The translations under genes were made by a program, and so were the position numbers. From JAEUOS01 sp965279115 (GTDB lineage Bacteria; Pseudomonadota; Gammaproteobacteria; Burkholderiales; JAEUOS01), in contig OZ257137.1 in assembly GCA_965279115.1 (NCBI GenBank), forward strand, positions 868,001-932,000: a stretch of 64,000 nucleotides of DNA. Direction: 5' to 3'. Positions 8,883 through 18,610 of this stretch are shown piece by piece. Position 1 is the first letter of the stretch, and each line of letters starts with the position of its first letter. The notes beneath the pieces are model-generated. The model saw nothing but the letters and a program-made list of their open reading frames with translations. It was not told the origin of the DNA and did not search any database.

Positions 8883-9830
8883 ATGTCGGTACTGATTTGC
8901 GGATCCATCGCCTTTGACAACATCATGGTTTTCCAGGGCAGGTTCCGGGAACACATTCTTCCCGAGCAGATCCACATTCTCAATGTTGCGTTCCTGGTAC
9001 CGGAAATGCGCCGCGAATTCGGTGGATGTGCCGGCAACATCGCCTACAACCTCAAGATGCTGGCTGCGCGGGCGGATGAAGAACCGCTGATCATGGCGAC
9101 GGTGGGGCAGGATTCCGCCTCCTACTTCGAACGCCTCAAGAAACTCGGCCTCGACGCCACCCGTGTTGCCCTGGTGCCGGACAGCTTCACTGCCCAGGCC
9201 TTCATCACCACCGATCTTGACGACAACCAGATCACGGCCTTCCATCCGGGAGCGATGGATTGGTCGCACACGAACCACGTTGGCGACGCAGCCAATGTCA
9301 AGCTGGGGATCGTCGCGCCCGATGGCCGTGCAGGCATGTTCCAGCACGCGCGCGAGTTCGCAGCGGCGGGGATTCCGTTCGTGTTCGATCCGGGCCAGGG
9401 ATTGCCCATGTTCAACGGCGCGGAGTTGCTCGAATTCATCGATCTGGCCGACTACGCGGCGTTCAACGACTATGAGGCAAAGCTGGTGCAGGAGAAGACC
9501 GGCGAGACCATCGAAAAGCTGGCCTCGCGCGTCAAGGGCCTGGTGGTCACGCGCGGCGCCGAGGGATCTTTCATCTACGCCGACGGTCAACGTCATGAGA
9601 TTCCATGCGTTAAGCCGGAAAGCATTGTCGATCCGACCGGTTGCGGAGACGCCTACCGCGCCGGTTTGCTGTACGGCATCGTCAATGGCCTTGAATGGCA
9701 ACAAACCGGCCAACTCGCCAGCATCATGGGCAGCATGAAGATCGCCCGACGCGGTGCGCAGAATCACCGCATGACGCGCGACGAAATTGGCGCGTTATAC
9801 CGGCAACAGTTTGGCGCCGCCATCTGGTAG
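8883..9830 (+). CDS. PfkB-family carbohydrate/nucleoside kinase
   Basis: 315 residues, starting at an ATG with a GAAGAGG ribosome site. Ribokinase fold: the N-terminal MSVLICGSIAFDNIM strand, the GGCAGNIAYNL substrate-binding motif, and the C-terminal PfkB signature DPTGCGDAYRAGLLYG with the catalytic aspartate in GCGDA. The enzyme phosphorylates a sugar or nucleoside with ATP. Bacterial relatives are annotated as adenosine kinase or ribokinase and the substrate cannot be decided from sequence. A longer open frame that runs upstream through the zinc-ribbon gene is an out-of-frame artefact. Confidence 0.88.
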   Translation: MSVLICGSIAFDNIMVFQGRFREHILPEQIHILNVAFLVPEMRREFGGCAGNIAYNLKMLAARADEEPLIMATVGQDSASYFERLKKLGLDATRVALVPDSFTAQAFITTDLDDNQITAFHPGAMDWSHTNHVGDAANVKLGIVAPDGRAGMFQHAREFAAAGIPFVFDPGQGLPMFNGAELLEFIDLADYAAFNDYEAKLVQEKTGETIEKLASRVKGLVVTRGAEGSFIYADGQRHEIPCVKPESIVDPTGCGDAYRAGLLYGIVNGLEWQQTGQLASIMGSMKIARRGAQNHRMTRDEIGALYRQQFGAAIW

Positions 9831-9865
9831 ATGCGGCGCCGCGGACTTTCAATGGAGCGCAGCAA

Positions 9866-10348
9866 ATGAAATCGACCATCCTCATGCCTTCCTTCAGGTC
9901 CGCCGGCGTTTTCCTGGCACTCGCCGCGTCGATCCTGGCTGCGGGTTGCGCGGGGCCGTCCAGTTCGGGGAGCGTCTACACGCCAGGCCAGGCACAACGT
10001 GAACAGACCATCCGCATGGGTGTGGTTGAAAGTGTCCGCACGGTCACCATCGAACCCCGCCAAAGCGGGGTCGGCGCGGCCACCGGCGGCATCGTCGGAG
10101 GTATCGCCGGCAGCAATGTCGGTGGCGGGCGCGGGTCGATCATCGGATCGGTCCTCGGCGCAGTTGCTGGCGGGCTTGCGGGCCAGGCGGCGGAAGGCGC
10201 GGTCATGCGCAAGCAGGGCATCGAAGTCACGGTGAAGCTGGATAACGGCGAACTGCGCGCGGTGACACAGGAAGCAGATGAGAACTTCCGTCCGGGCGAG
10301 CGGGTGAGGCTGCTTTCAGGCAGCGGTGTGACCCGCGTCACCCACTAG
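9866..10348 (+). CDS. Glycine-zipper 2TM outer-membrane lipoprotein (SlyB/Pcp-like)
   Basis: 160 residues from the ATG at 9866 (GGAGC ribosome site 7-12 nt upstream). The signal peptide ends in the lipobox ILAAGC, so the cysteine near residue 28 should be lipidated. The middle contains a glycine-zipper double helix (GAATGGIVGGIAGSNVGG, then GSVLGAVAGGLAGQAAEG), the hallmark of SlyB/PcpY/OmpA-like lipoproteins. The C-terminus is a small beta domain (VTVKLDNGELRAVTQ). SlyB-type proteins help organise the outer membrane; a precise role here is inferred only. Confidence 0.9.
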   Translation: MKSTILMPSFRSAGVFLALAASILAAGCAGPSSSGSVYTPGQAQREQTIRMGVVESVRTVTIEPRQSGVGAATGGIVGGIAGSNVGGGRGSIIGSVLGAVAGGLAGQAAEGAVMRKQGIEVTVKLDNGELRAVTQEADENFRPGERVRLLSGSGVTRVTH

Positions 10349-10390
10349 TTGGGAAGAGTTGCCCCTGGACAGCCCCCGGCCGGGGGGCGC

Positions 10391-10690
10391 CTAGCAATCG
10401 TCGGGCGGCAGCAACTGCGTCGGGTCGAAGGACGCCACCCGCACTTCCAGCGACTTGCGGCGTGAGCTTTCGCCGCGCAGTATCCGGACCCGTGACTTCG
10501 CCACCCGCAGCCGCGTCGCAATGTATGCGGACAGCGCCGCATTTGCCGCGCCGTCCACGGCCTTTGCGGTGATGCGGATCTTCAACGCATCAGGCCCGAA
10601 CAAGCTGGTCCCTTCTGATCGCGCGCCGGGCTGCACGTGAACTTCAAGCAACAGGATGCCTTCCTGCGGATCGAAGCGATACCAACTCAC
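10391..10690 (-). CDS. DUF167/UPF0235 (YggU-like) protein
   Basis: 99 residues. Small conserved domain with VHVQPGARSEG, the LKIRITAKAVDGAANAAL core and VRILRGESSRRKSLEV, typical of the YggU family. Function unknown. Its ATG overlaps the stop codon of the yggT-like gene by 4 bp (10687-10690), the widely conserved YggT-YggU pair. It ends against the convergent lipoprotein gene with only 42 bp between, which includes a GC-rich palindrome at about 10372-10386. Confidence 0.9.
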   Translation of the reverse strand: MSWYRFDPQEGILLLEVHVQPGARSEGTSLFGPDALKIRITAKAVDGAANAALSAYIATRLRVAKSRVRILRGESSRRKSLEVRVASFDPTQLLPPDDC

Positions 10691-11274
10691 AAACGCGCCA
10701 GGCCGCCCAGTACCGCGCCTTGTCCGTATGCCACGACCACAAGGCCGATTTGCAGCAAGACCAGGAGGACGATGGGTGAAAGATCGAACCCGCCGACCAT
10801 CGGCATGCGCCGGCGAATGGGCCTGAGCCAGGGGCTGACAATCGCATCGAGGATGTCACCCACAAACGAGTCGGTCCGTACCCAGGAAAGAACCGCGCTG
10901 GCGATCACCAGCCAAAGTGCGACGGTCAATACCGCCGCGAGGAAGCCGAACATGGCGCCCAGCAGCCATTCGGGAATGGCGCCACGAGCAATCATCAGGC
11001 GCATCGAGAGGACGTCGAAAAGCAGGCCGTGCAGGAGTTCGATGAGAAAGGCGGCAACCAGGCTGGCCCAGTCATAGCCGCCGCTGCCCGGCAGGATCCT
11101 GCGCAGCGGTTTGACCGCCCAGTCGGTAACCGCGCAAACAAATTGTCCGACAGGGTTGCGGAATGGCGCGCGTACAAGTTGCATCTGGAATCGCAATAAC
11201 GCCGCCGGCATCAGCACCCAGTAAATGGCGCGCAATACGATGGTGAGAATGTCAACGTACACTTGGGCGACCAT
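10687..11274 (-). CDS. YggT-family integral membrane protein
   Basis: 195 residues made of two YggT repeats, each a pair of hydrophobic helices flanking an LRFQMQLVRAPFRNPV or VRTDSFVGDILDAIVSPWLRPIRR segment. The second repeat keeps the IVSPWLRP motif. Length and duplication match the standard YggT protein. Role uncertain; linked in other bacteria to osmotic or potassium phenotypes and to division-site neighbourhoods. Coupled to the DUF167 gene. A terminator sits 14 bp upstream of its start, separating it from the H1-like gene. Confidence 0.9.
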   Translation of the reverse strand: MVAQVYVDILTIVLRAIYWVLMPAALLRFQMQLVRAPFRNPVGQFVCAVTDWAVKPLRRILPGSGGYDWASLVAAFLIELLHGLLFDVLSMRLMIARGAIPEWLLGAMFGFLAAVLTVALWLVIASAVLSWVRTDSFVGDILDAIVSPWLRPIRRRMPMVGGFDLSPIVLLVLLQIGLVVVAYGQGAVLGGLARL

Positions 11275-11287
11275 CCAGAAATGAAAA

Positions 11288-11319
11288 ATCCGCGAGTCCA
11301 GTTGCCTCGACTCGCGGAT
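11288..11319 (-). terminator. Rho-independent terminator downstream of the H1-like gene
   Basis: Perfect 11-bp inverted repeat (11288-11298 with 11309-11319, arm ATCCGCGAGTC) with a 10-nt loop, followed on the minus strand by a T run (11283-11287). It lies 47 bp after the H1-like stop codon and before the yggT start, so it should end the H1-like transcript. Confidence 0.85.
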
Positions 11320-11365
11320 TGTAAAGCCCGGAATGCTGAACGCATCCCGGGAAATTGCTCAAAGC

Positions 11366-11755
11366 TTAGGGACGGCTTCCGGTCGGGAAAGGCCAGGCCG
11401 CAGCAGGGTTGAGCGCAGGACGTGATCCTGGCGCAGCCGCTACCGAAGGCTTGGCCGCCGCCGCTGGCTTCGCAGCAGGTTTCGCTTTCGCGGCAGGCTT
11501 TTCTTTTGCCGGCTTTTTGGCGGCTTTCTTCGCCGCTTTCTTCGCAGGCTTTTTCGCCGCTTTCTTCGCAGGCTTTTTCGCCGCTTTCTTCGCCGCAGGC
11601 TTCTTTGCTGCCTTCTTCGCCGCTGGCTTCTTGGCAGCCTTCTTCGCTGCCGGCTTCTTCGCCACTTTCTTGGCTGCTGGTTTCTTAGCCGCCTTCTTCA
11701 CCGCCGGTTTTTTGGCGGCGGGCTTTTTCGCTGCTGGTTTCTTTGCAGTTGCCAT
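11366..11755 (-). CDS. Histone H1-like lysine/alanine/proline-rich DNA-binding protein
   Basis: 129 residues, very basic. Residues 1 to about 95 are tandem units of the type AAKKPAAKK and AAKKPAKK, resembling the C-terminal tail of eukaryotic histone H1 and the bacterial H1-like proteins of Bordetella, Chlamydia (HctB) and AlgP. The end changes to a non-repetitive Ala/Pro segment finishing LNPAAAWPFPTGSRP. Expected to bind and compact DNA. The coding DNA is itself an imperfect tandem repeat, so unit number may vary between strains. Good GAAGGAG ribosome site. Monocistronic, with a terminator after it. Confidence 0.9.
   Translation of the reverse strand: MATAKKPAAKKPAAKKPAVKKAAKKPAAKKVAKKPAAKKAAKKPAAKKAAKKPAAKKAAKKPAKKAAKKPAKKAAKKAAKKPAKEKPAAKAKPAAKPAAAAKPSVAAAPGSRPALNPAAAWPFPTGSRP
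11474..11755. repeat. Imperfect tandem repeats coding the AKKPA units
   Basis: Forward-strand units of the type GCCGCTTTCTTCGCAGGCTT recur at 9-24 bp spacing across the H1-like gene, with several near-identical copies around 11523-11590. Such arrays are prone to slippage or recombination that adds or removes lysine/alanine units in frame. Confidence 0.75.
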
Positions 11756-11823
11756 GATGCTTCTCCTTCATGAAGTGTCAAAAAAACTACCAACTAAAAA
11801 ACCCGTCTGTACAAGCCCGGATT

Positions 11824-11867
11824 ATTCATCGGCGCAAGCCTGTCGAAATTGGCTTGCGCTAATGAAT
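11824..11867. repeat. Long inverted repeat upstream of the H1-like gene
   Basis: GCGCAAGCC (11832-11840) pairs with GGCTTGCGC (11851-11859) around a 10-nt loop, and the outer ATTCAT (11824-11829) pairs with ATGAAT (11862-11867) across a 2-nt mismatch. It lies about 70-110 bp upstream of the H1-like ATG. No T run follows on the minus strand, so it looks more like an operator or leader structure than a terminator. Confidence 0.55.
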
Positions 11868-11917
11868 GCCGCACACGCGAAAGCAGCCCGACTGGCTGGC
11901 CGCTTCGCGCCCCCAAA

Positions 11918-11955
11918 AAAAACGCCGGTGCGCATTGAGCGCCCGGCGTTTTTTC
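11918..11955 (-). terminator. Strong bidirectional-looking terminator downstream of nrdB
   Basis: Twelve-base arms AAAAAACGCCGG (11918-11929) and CCGGCGTTTTTT (11944-11955), extended inside by four more pairs (GCGC), with a T run on either strand. On the minus strand it follows nrdB by 163 bp and precedes the H1-like gene, so it most likely ends the nrdAB transcript. Confidence 0.85.
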
Positions 11956-12117
11956 TGGAGGTGATGGGGTCGCTGGCCCCGCGTCGACGCTTGGAGGGAA
12001 CAAGTCCCTCAAGCATGCCCGCAGGCGCCTGTGCTTTCACCGCATCAAAATTTGTTTGCCTAAATCCTTGCATTCAGTGCCTGGTCACGCTGTTGTGGAA
12101 TCGAAGCCATTACTGTT

Positions 12118-13308
12118 TCAGTCCCAGCTCAGCGCCCCGCCGGTCTGATATTCGATGACGCGCGTCTCAAAGAAATTTCTTTCCTTCTTGAGATCGATCA
12201 TCTCGCTCATCCACGGGAACGGATTGTCCTCGTTACTAAACAACGGGTCAATACCTATTTGCTGACAACGGCGATTTGCGATGTACCTGAGGTAGCCCTT
12301 GAACATCGGCGCGTTCAATCCGAGAACACCGCGTGGCATGGTGTCCTCCGCATAACGGTACTCGAGCTCGACCGCCTGCTTGAACAGTTCGCGGATCTCC
12401 TCGCGGAAAACCGGCGTCCACAAGTGCGGGTTCTCCATCTTCAGCTGGTTCACCAGGTCGATACCGAAATTGCAATGCATCGACTCGTCACGCAGGATGT
12501 ACTGGTACTGCTCCGCGGCGCCGGTCATCTTGTTCTGCCGTCCCATCGCGAGAATCTGCGTGAATCCGACGTAGAAGAACAAGCCCTCCATCATGCAGGA
12601 GAAAACGATCAGGCTCTTCAGGAGCTTCTGGTCATTCTCGGGAGTGCCCGTGACGAAATGCGGGTCGGTCAGGGTCTCGATGAACGGGATGAGGAACTCG
12701 TCCTTCGCGCGAATCGATGACACCTCGTTGTAGGCGTTGAATATCTCGCTTTCATCCAGCCCGAGGGATTCCACGATGTACTGGTAGGCGTGCGTGTGGA
12801 TCGCCTCCTCGAACGCTTGCCTCAACAGGTACTGCCGGCACTCCGGCGCGGTGATGTGCCGGTAGGTGCCCAGCACGATGTTGTTGGCCGCCAAGCTGTC
12901 GGCTGTGACGAAGAAGCCCAGATTGCGCTTGATGATGCGACGTTCGTCCTCGGTCAGGCCCTTGGAATCCTTCCAGAGCGCGATGTCGCGATTCATGTTG
13001 ATTTCCTGCGGCATCCAGTGATTTGCGCAGGAATCCAGATACTTCTGCCAGGCCCACTTGTACTTGAAGGGCACCAGCTGGTTGACGTCGGTTTGACCGT
13101 TGATGATGCGCTTGTCCGCGACATTGACCCGGCGCAGTGTGGCAGGCGCCTCCACCGATCTGCCGGCCAGTGGCATGCCGTCCAGAGGTTGCGCCGGCGG
13201 CAGCGCGCCGCCAAGCCTCTGCGCGGAGTCCCCCACCGACTGCAAGCCCAGCAGGGCACCCGGCGCGACGCCGCGCCAGGCAGGAACATCATCCTCGAAA
13301 GTCAACAT
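12118..13308 (-). CDS. nrdB: Class Ia ribonucleoside-diphosphate reductase beta subunit
   Basis: 396 residues. Houses the diiron-tyrosyl radical that drives reduction of ribonucleotides by NrdA. After a poorly conserved Pro/Ala-rich extension (about 1-65) typical of betaproteobacteria, the R2 fold begins at RRVNVADKRIINGQTDVNQL. Seen: diiron-ligand helices with FFVTADSLAANN, FEEAIHTHAYQYIVES, the MMEGLFFYVGF helix, and the LRDESMHCNFG ligand motif. The C-terminus (ETRVIEYQTGGALSWD) is the tail that docks on NrdA. Start ATG has a GGAGATG ribosome site; nrdA lies 36 bp upstream in the same operon. Confidence 0.97.
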   Translation of the reverse strand: MLTFEDDVPAWRGVAPGALLGLQSVGDSAQRLGGALPPAQPLDGMPLAGRSVEAPATLRRVNVADKRIINGQTDVNQLVPFKYKWAWQKYLDSCANHWMPQEINMNRDIALWKDSKGLTEDERRIIKRNLGFFVTADSLAANNIVLGTYRHITAPECRQYLLRQAFEEAIHTHAYQYIVESLGLDESEIFNAYNEVSSIRAKDEFLIPFIETLTDPHFVTGTPENDQKLLKSLIVFSCMMEGLFFYVGFTQILAMGRQNKMTGAAEQYQYILRDESMHCNFGIDLVNQLKMENPHLWTPVFREEIRELFKQAVELEYRYAEDTMPRGVLGLNAPMFKGYLRYIANRRCQQIGIDPLFSNEDNPFPWMSEMIDLKKERNFFETRVIEYQTGGALSWD

Positions 13309-13344
13309 TCATGCATCTCCGTTACAGTACCCTGTGTGCGCGCC

Positions 13345-16260
<2,916 letters not shown>

Positions 16261-16587
16261 TGGCCAAGTCTCCCGAACTTGTTATCTACGTACGTCAACC
16301 TGCGGCTGGCGATAAGCAAGAACGGACGGAACACAACCGATCCGACCGCCACTACGCCAAACGGAAGTACACGCCCCTGATTCACACGCGCCCCGGTCCG
16401 GTTGTCGTCACTGCTCGTCAATGCAGCACATCGATTGACGGCGGACGCAGCCATTGCCGGAGTGCCGCGAAACCATTGCCGATGACACCGCTGTGCCCCT
16501 ACGCACACCACTTACACACTATATATGGTGTAGCCCTTACCGGCGAGGACAAAGTCTAGTATAGCTTTTTGACATGCGCAAGAGTTT
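16261..16587. other. nrdA-ampD intergenic control region
   Basis: 327 bp with no gene. It carries the nrdA ribosome site (GGGAGA just upstream of 16260) and the NrdR-box-like palindrome at 16516-16531. The leader between the box and the nrdA start is unusually long. A TTGACG at about 16295-16300 (minus strand) could be a nearer -35, but I cannot pair it with a convincing -10. Confidence 0.6.
16516..16531. promoter_or_regulatory. NrdR-box-like palindrome upstream of nrdAB
   Basis: ACACTATATATGGTGT matches the published NrdR consensus ACACWATATATWGTGT at 15 of 16 positions. NrdR boxes usually occur as pairs about three helical turns apart. A weaker candidate starts near 16549 (ACAAAGTCTAGTATAG), but its match is poor. 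Predicts ATP/dATP-dependent repression of nrdAB by NrdR. Confidence 0.75.
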
Positions 16588-17190
16588 TCATGGGCCTGTC
16601 ACATTCCCGGGGGAGCGCAAGGAAGTAGCGGCGGGGCGAAGCCCGCTGGCGACGAGCAATCTCTCCCAATCAAAGTGCGGCCCGGGATCGGTTTTGCGAC
16701 CGGGTGCGATTTCGGAGTGGCCCGCCAGGCCGTTGATGGCGGGATAAGCGGCCAGCAAGTGCCGCAAGAGGACCGCCAGCCGCGCGTATTGCCTGACGGT
16801 GAACGGCCGTTCATCACTGCCCTCGACTTCGATGCCGATGGAAAAGTCGTTGCAACCGGACCGCCCGCGCCAGCACGAGACGCCCGCATGCCAGGCGCGT
16901 TGGTCGCACGAAACGAACTGGATCAAGGCGCCGTCACGACGCACCAGGAAATGCGCCGACACCTCAAGCCCGATCAACTGTCTGAAAAAAGGGTGCGCCG
17001 AGAAATCCAGCGTGTTGGTGAACAACCTTTCGATCGCGTCACCGCGAAACACCCCTGGTGGCAAGCTGATGTTGTGGATCACCACCAGCTCCACGACGGC
17101 TCCCGGGGGGCGCTGGTTGCAGTTCGGGGAGCGAATCGCCAACGCGGGGGAATACCAGCCCGCATCCCAGCGCGCGATTGGCCTGGCCAT
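16588..17190 (-). CDS. ampD: 1,6-anhydro-N-acetylmuramyl-L-alanine amidase
   Basis: 200 residues from the ATG at 17190; a TTG at 17211 would add seven residues and overlap the pilR stop. Zinc amidase that cleaves anhydroMurNAc-peptides in the cytoplasm during murein recycling. Seen: LVVIHNISLPPG with the zinc histidine 39, VSAHFLVRRDG, RAWHAGVS, NDFSIGIEVEG, and the C-terminal GHSEIAPGRKTDPGPHFDW that provides the other zinc ligands (His and Asp). Functionally paired with mpl at 2.3 kb. In other bacteria loss of AmpD raises AmpC expression; no ampC is present here. Confidence 0.94.
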   Translation of the reverse strand: MARPIARWDAGWYSPALAIRSPNCNQRPPGAVVELVVIHNISLPPGVFRGDAIERLFTNTLDFSAHPFFRQLIGLEVSAHFLVRRDGALIQFVSCDQRAWHAGVSCWRGRSGCNDFSIGIEVEGSDERPFTVRQYARLAVLLRHLLAAYPAINGLAGHSEIAPGRKTDPGPHFDWERLLVASGLRPAATSLRSPGNVTGP

Positions 17191-17200
17191 GCCGGCCCGG

Positions 17201-18610
17201 TCAGTCGGCAATGTTGAGCCTTTGCAATCGATACCGGAGCGAACGGAACGTGACGCCCAGAAGCTTGGCTGCGGCCGTGCGGTTGTTGCCGGTCTGGTTC
17301 AGGGCGGACAGAATGGCATCACGCTCGGCCTGATCCAGGTATTCCTGCAAGGGCATCTGCCCTGCACGCTCCTGCACGCCGGTGGCAAGCCCGGAAGTCT
17401 CGCCCGTTTCGCCCCGTGTCGGAAGCAGGCGCAGGTCGCCCACATCAATCTCCTCGCCAATGGCCAGCGCCATGGCGCGTTCCAGCACATTCTCCAGTTC
17501 ACGCACGTTGCCCGGGTAGTCGTATGCCTTCAGCTGCGCAAGCGCAGGCCCGGTCAAGAACGCGGCGCGACCATTTTGTTGTGCCAGCCGCGTGAGTATC
17601 GCTTGCGCCAGGGTGGGAATGTCCTCGCGATACTCCCGCAGCGCAGGCATCTTTATGTCGATCACGTCCAGCCTGTACAACAGGTCCTGGCGGAACTTGC
17701 CCACCGCCACCAGGGCGCCCAGATTCTGGTGTGTAGCACTCACCAGCCTGACGTCAACGGCTTCCTCGGCGGTGCTGCCGACCCGTCGGACCTGCTTCTC
17801 CTGGATCGCACGCAGCAGCTTGACCTGCATCGAAAGCGGGAGGTCGGCCACTTCATCCAGGAAGAGTGTGCCGCCGCTTGCGGCCTGGAAAAATCCCTCG
17901 CGGTCGTCTTCTGCTCCTGTGAAGGCACCCTTGCGATAACCGAAAAATTCGCTCTCCATCAGGTTCTCGGGTATCGCGCCGCAATTGACGGCCACAAACG
18001 CACCAGGGCGACCGCTCAATTCATGCATGCGCCGCGCGGCGAGTTCCTTGCCACTACCAGACTCACCGGTCAGATGGACTGGCGCCATGTTGCGCGCGAC
18101 GCGATCGATCATCTCGCGCACGTCCGCGATTGCCGGTGAGTCGCCCAACAGGCTGCGTGCGCTGCTTCGCACCCCGCTGGTCGGCCCCTTTCCCGGCACA
18201 TCGATAGCGGAGCGCACCAGAGTGCGCAACTGTTCAAGGGCGACCGGCTTGGACAGGTAATCGAACGCGCCTGCCTTGAGCGCGGCCACCGCGTTGTCCG
18301 CGCTGCCGTGCGCCGTGATGACGGCAACGGGCGTGTCGATCAGGTTCTCGCAAATGTGTCGTACCAGTTCAAGGCCGTCGCCGTCGCCCATCCGCATGTC
18401 GGTCAGGCACAAGTCGTACGATTGGCCTGCCAAGAGGGCTCGCGCCTCGCCCACACCGCCGGCCTGGTCGACATCGAGCCCCATGCGAACCAGCGTCAGT
18501 TCGAGGAGTTCGCGTATATCCGCCTCGTCGTCCACGACGAGTACGCGCGGCGCTCCGCTTCCACGTCCCTGGCGTCGCGCTGGTGCCATCGAATCACGCT
18601 GGGTAGCCAT
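17201..18610 (-). CDS. pilR: Sigma-54-dependent response regulator PilR
   Basis: 469 residues. Receiver domain with phosphoacceptor Asp71 (LCLTDMRMG) after a short Ser/Arg-rich leader; sigma-54 AAA+ domain with the Walker A GESGSGKELAARRMHE, the sigma-54-contacting GAFTGA loop and an ATLFLDEVADLPL-type Walker B; and a C-terminal Fis-type helix-turn-helix (NRTAAAKLLGVTFRSLRYRL). PilR activates pilin transcription with RpoN. Its ATG lies inside the end of pilS (17-bp overlap), and pairing with that kinase supports the name. No pilA is in the window. Confidence 0.9.
   Translation of the reverse strand: MATQRDSMAPARRQGRGSGAPRVLVVDDEADIRELLELTLVRMGLDVDQAGGVGEARALLAGQSYDLCLTDMRMGDGDGLELVRHICENLIDTPVAVITAHGSADNAVAALKAGAFDYLSKPVALEQLRTLVRSAIDVPGKGPTSGVRSSARSLLGDSPAIADVREMIDRVARNMAPVHLTGESGSGKELAARRMHELSGRPGAFVAVNCGAIPENLMESEFFGYRKGAFTGAEDDREGFFQAASGGTLFLDEVADLPLSMQVKLLRAIQEKQVRRVGSTAEEAVDVRLVSATHQNLGALVAVGKFRQDLLYRLDVIDIKMPALREYREDIPTLAQAILTRLAQQNGRAAFLTGPALAQLKAYDYPGNVRELENVLERAMALAIGEEIDVGDLRLLPTRGETGETSGLATGVQERAGQMPLQEYLDQAERDAILSALNQTGNNRTAAAKLLGVTFRSLRYRLQRLNIAD

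Larger units (their letters stand above)
11756..12117. other. Non-coding region between nrdB and the H1-like gene
   Basis: 362 bp without a convincing gene. It holds the nrdB terminator (11918-11955), the inverted repeat (11824-11867) and the H1-like ribosome site (GAAGGAG, about 11763-11769). Small open frames here lack family resemblance and ribosome sites. Confidence 0.7.

Noticed and set aside
10372..10386. GC-rich palindrome between the lipoprotein and DUF167 genes, considered as a terminator
   Set aside because: No loop and no T run, so I did not list it as a terminator.
11366..11755. Repeats in the H1-like gene, considered as a CRISPR or minisatellite array
   Set aside because: Units are short, imperfect, lack spacers and are explained by the coding repeats.
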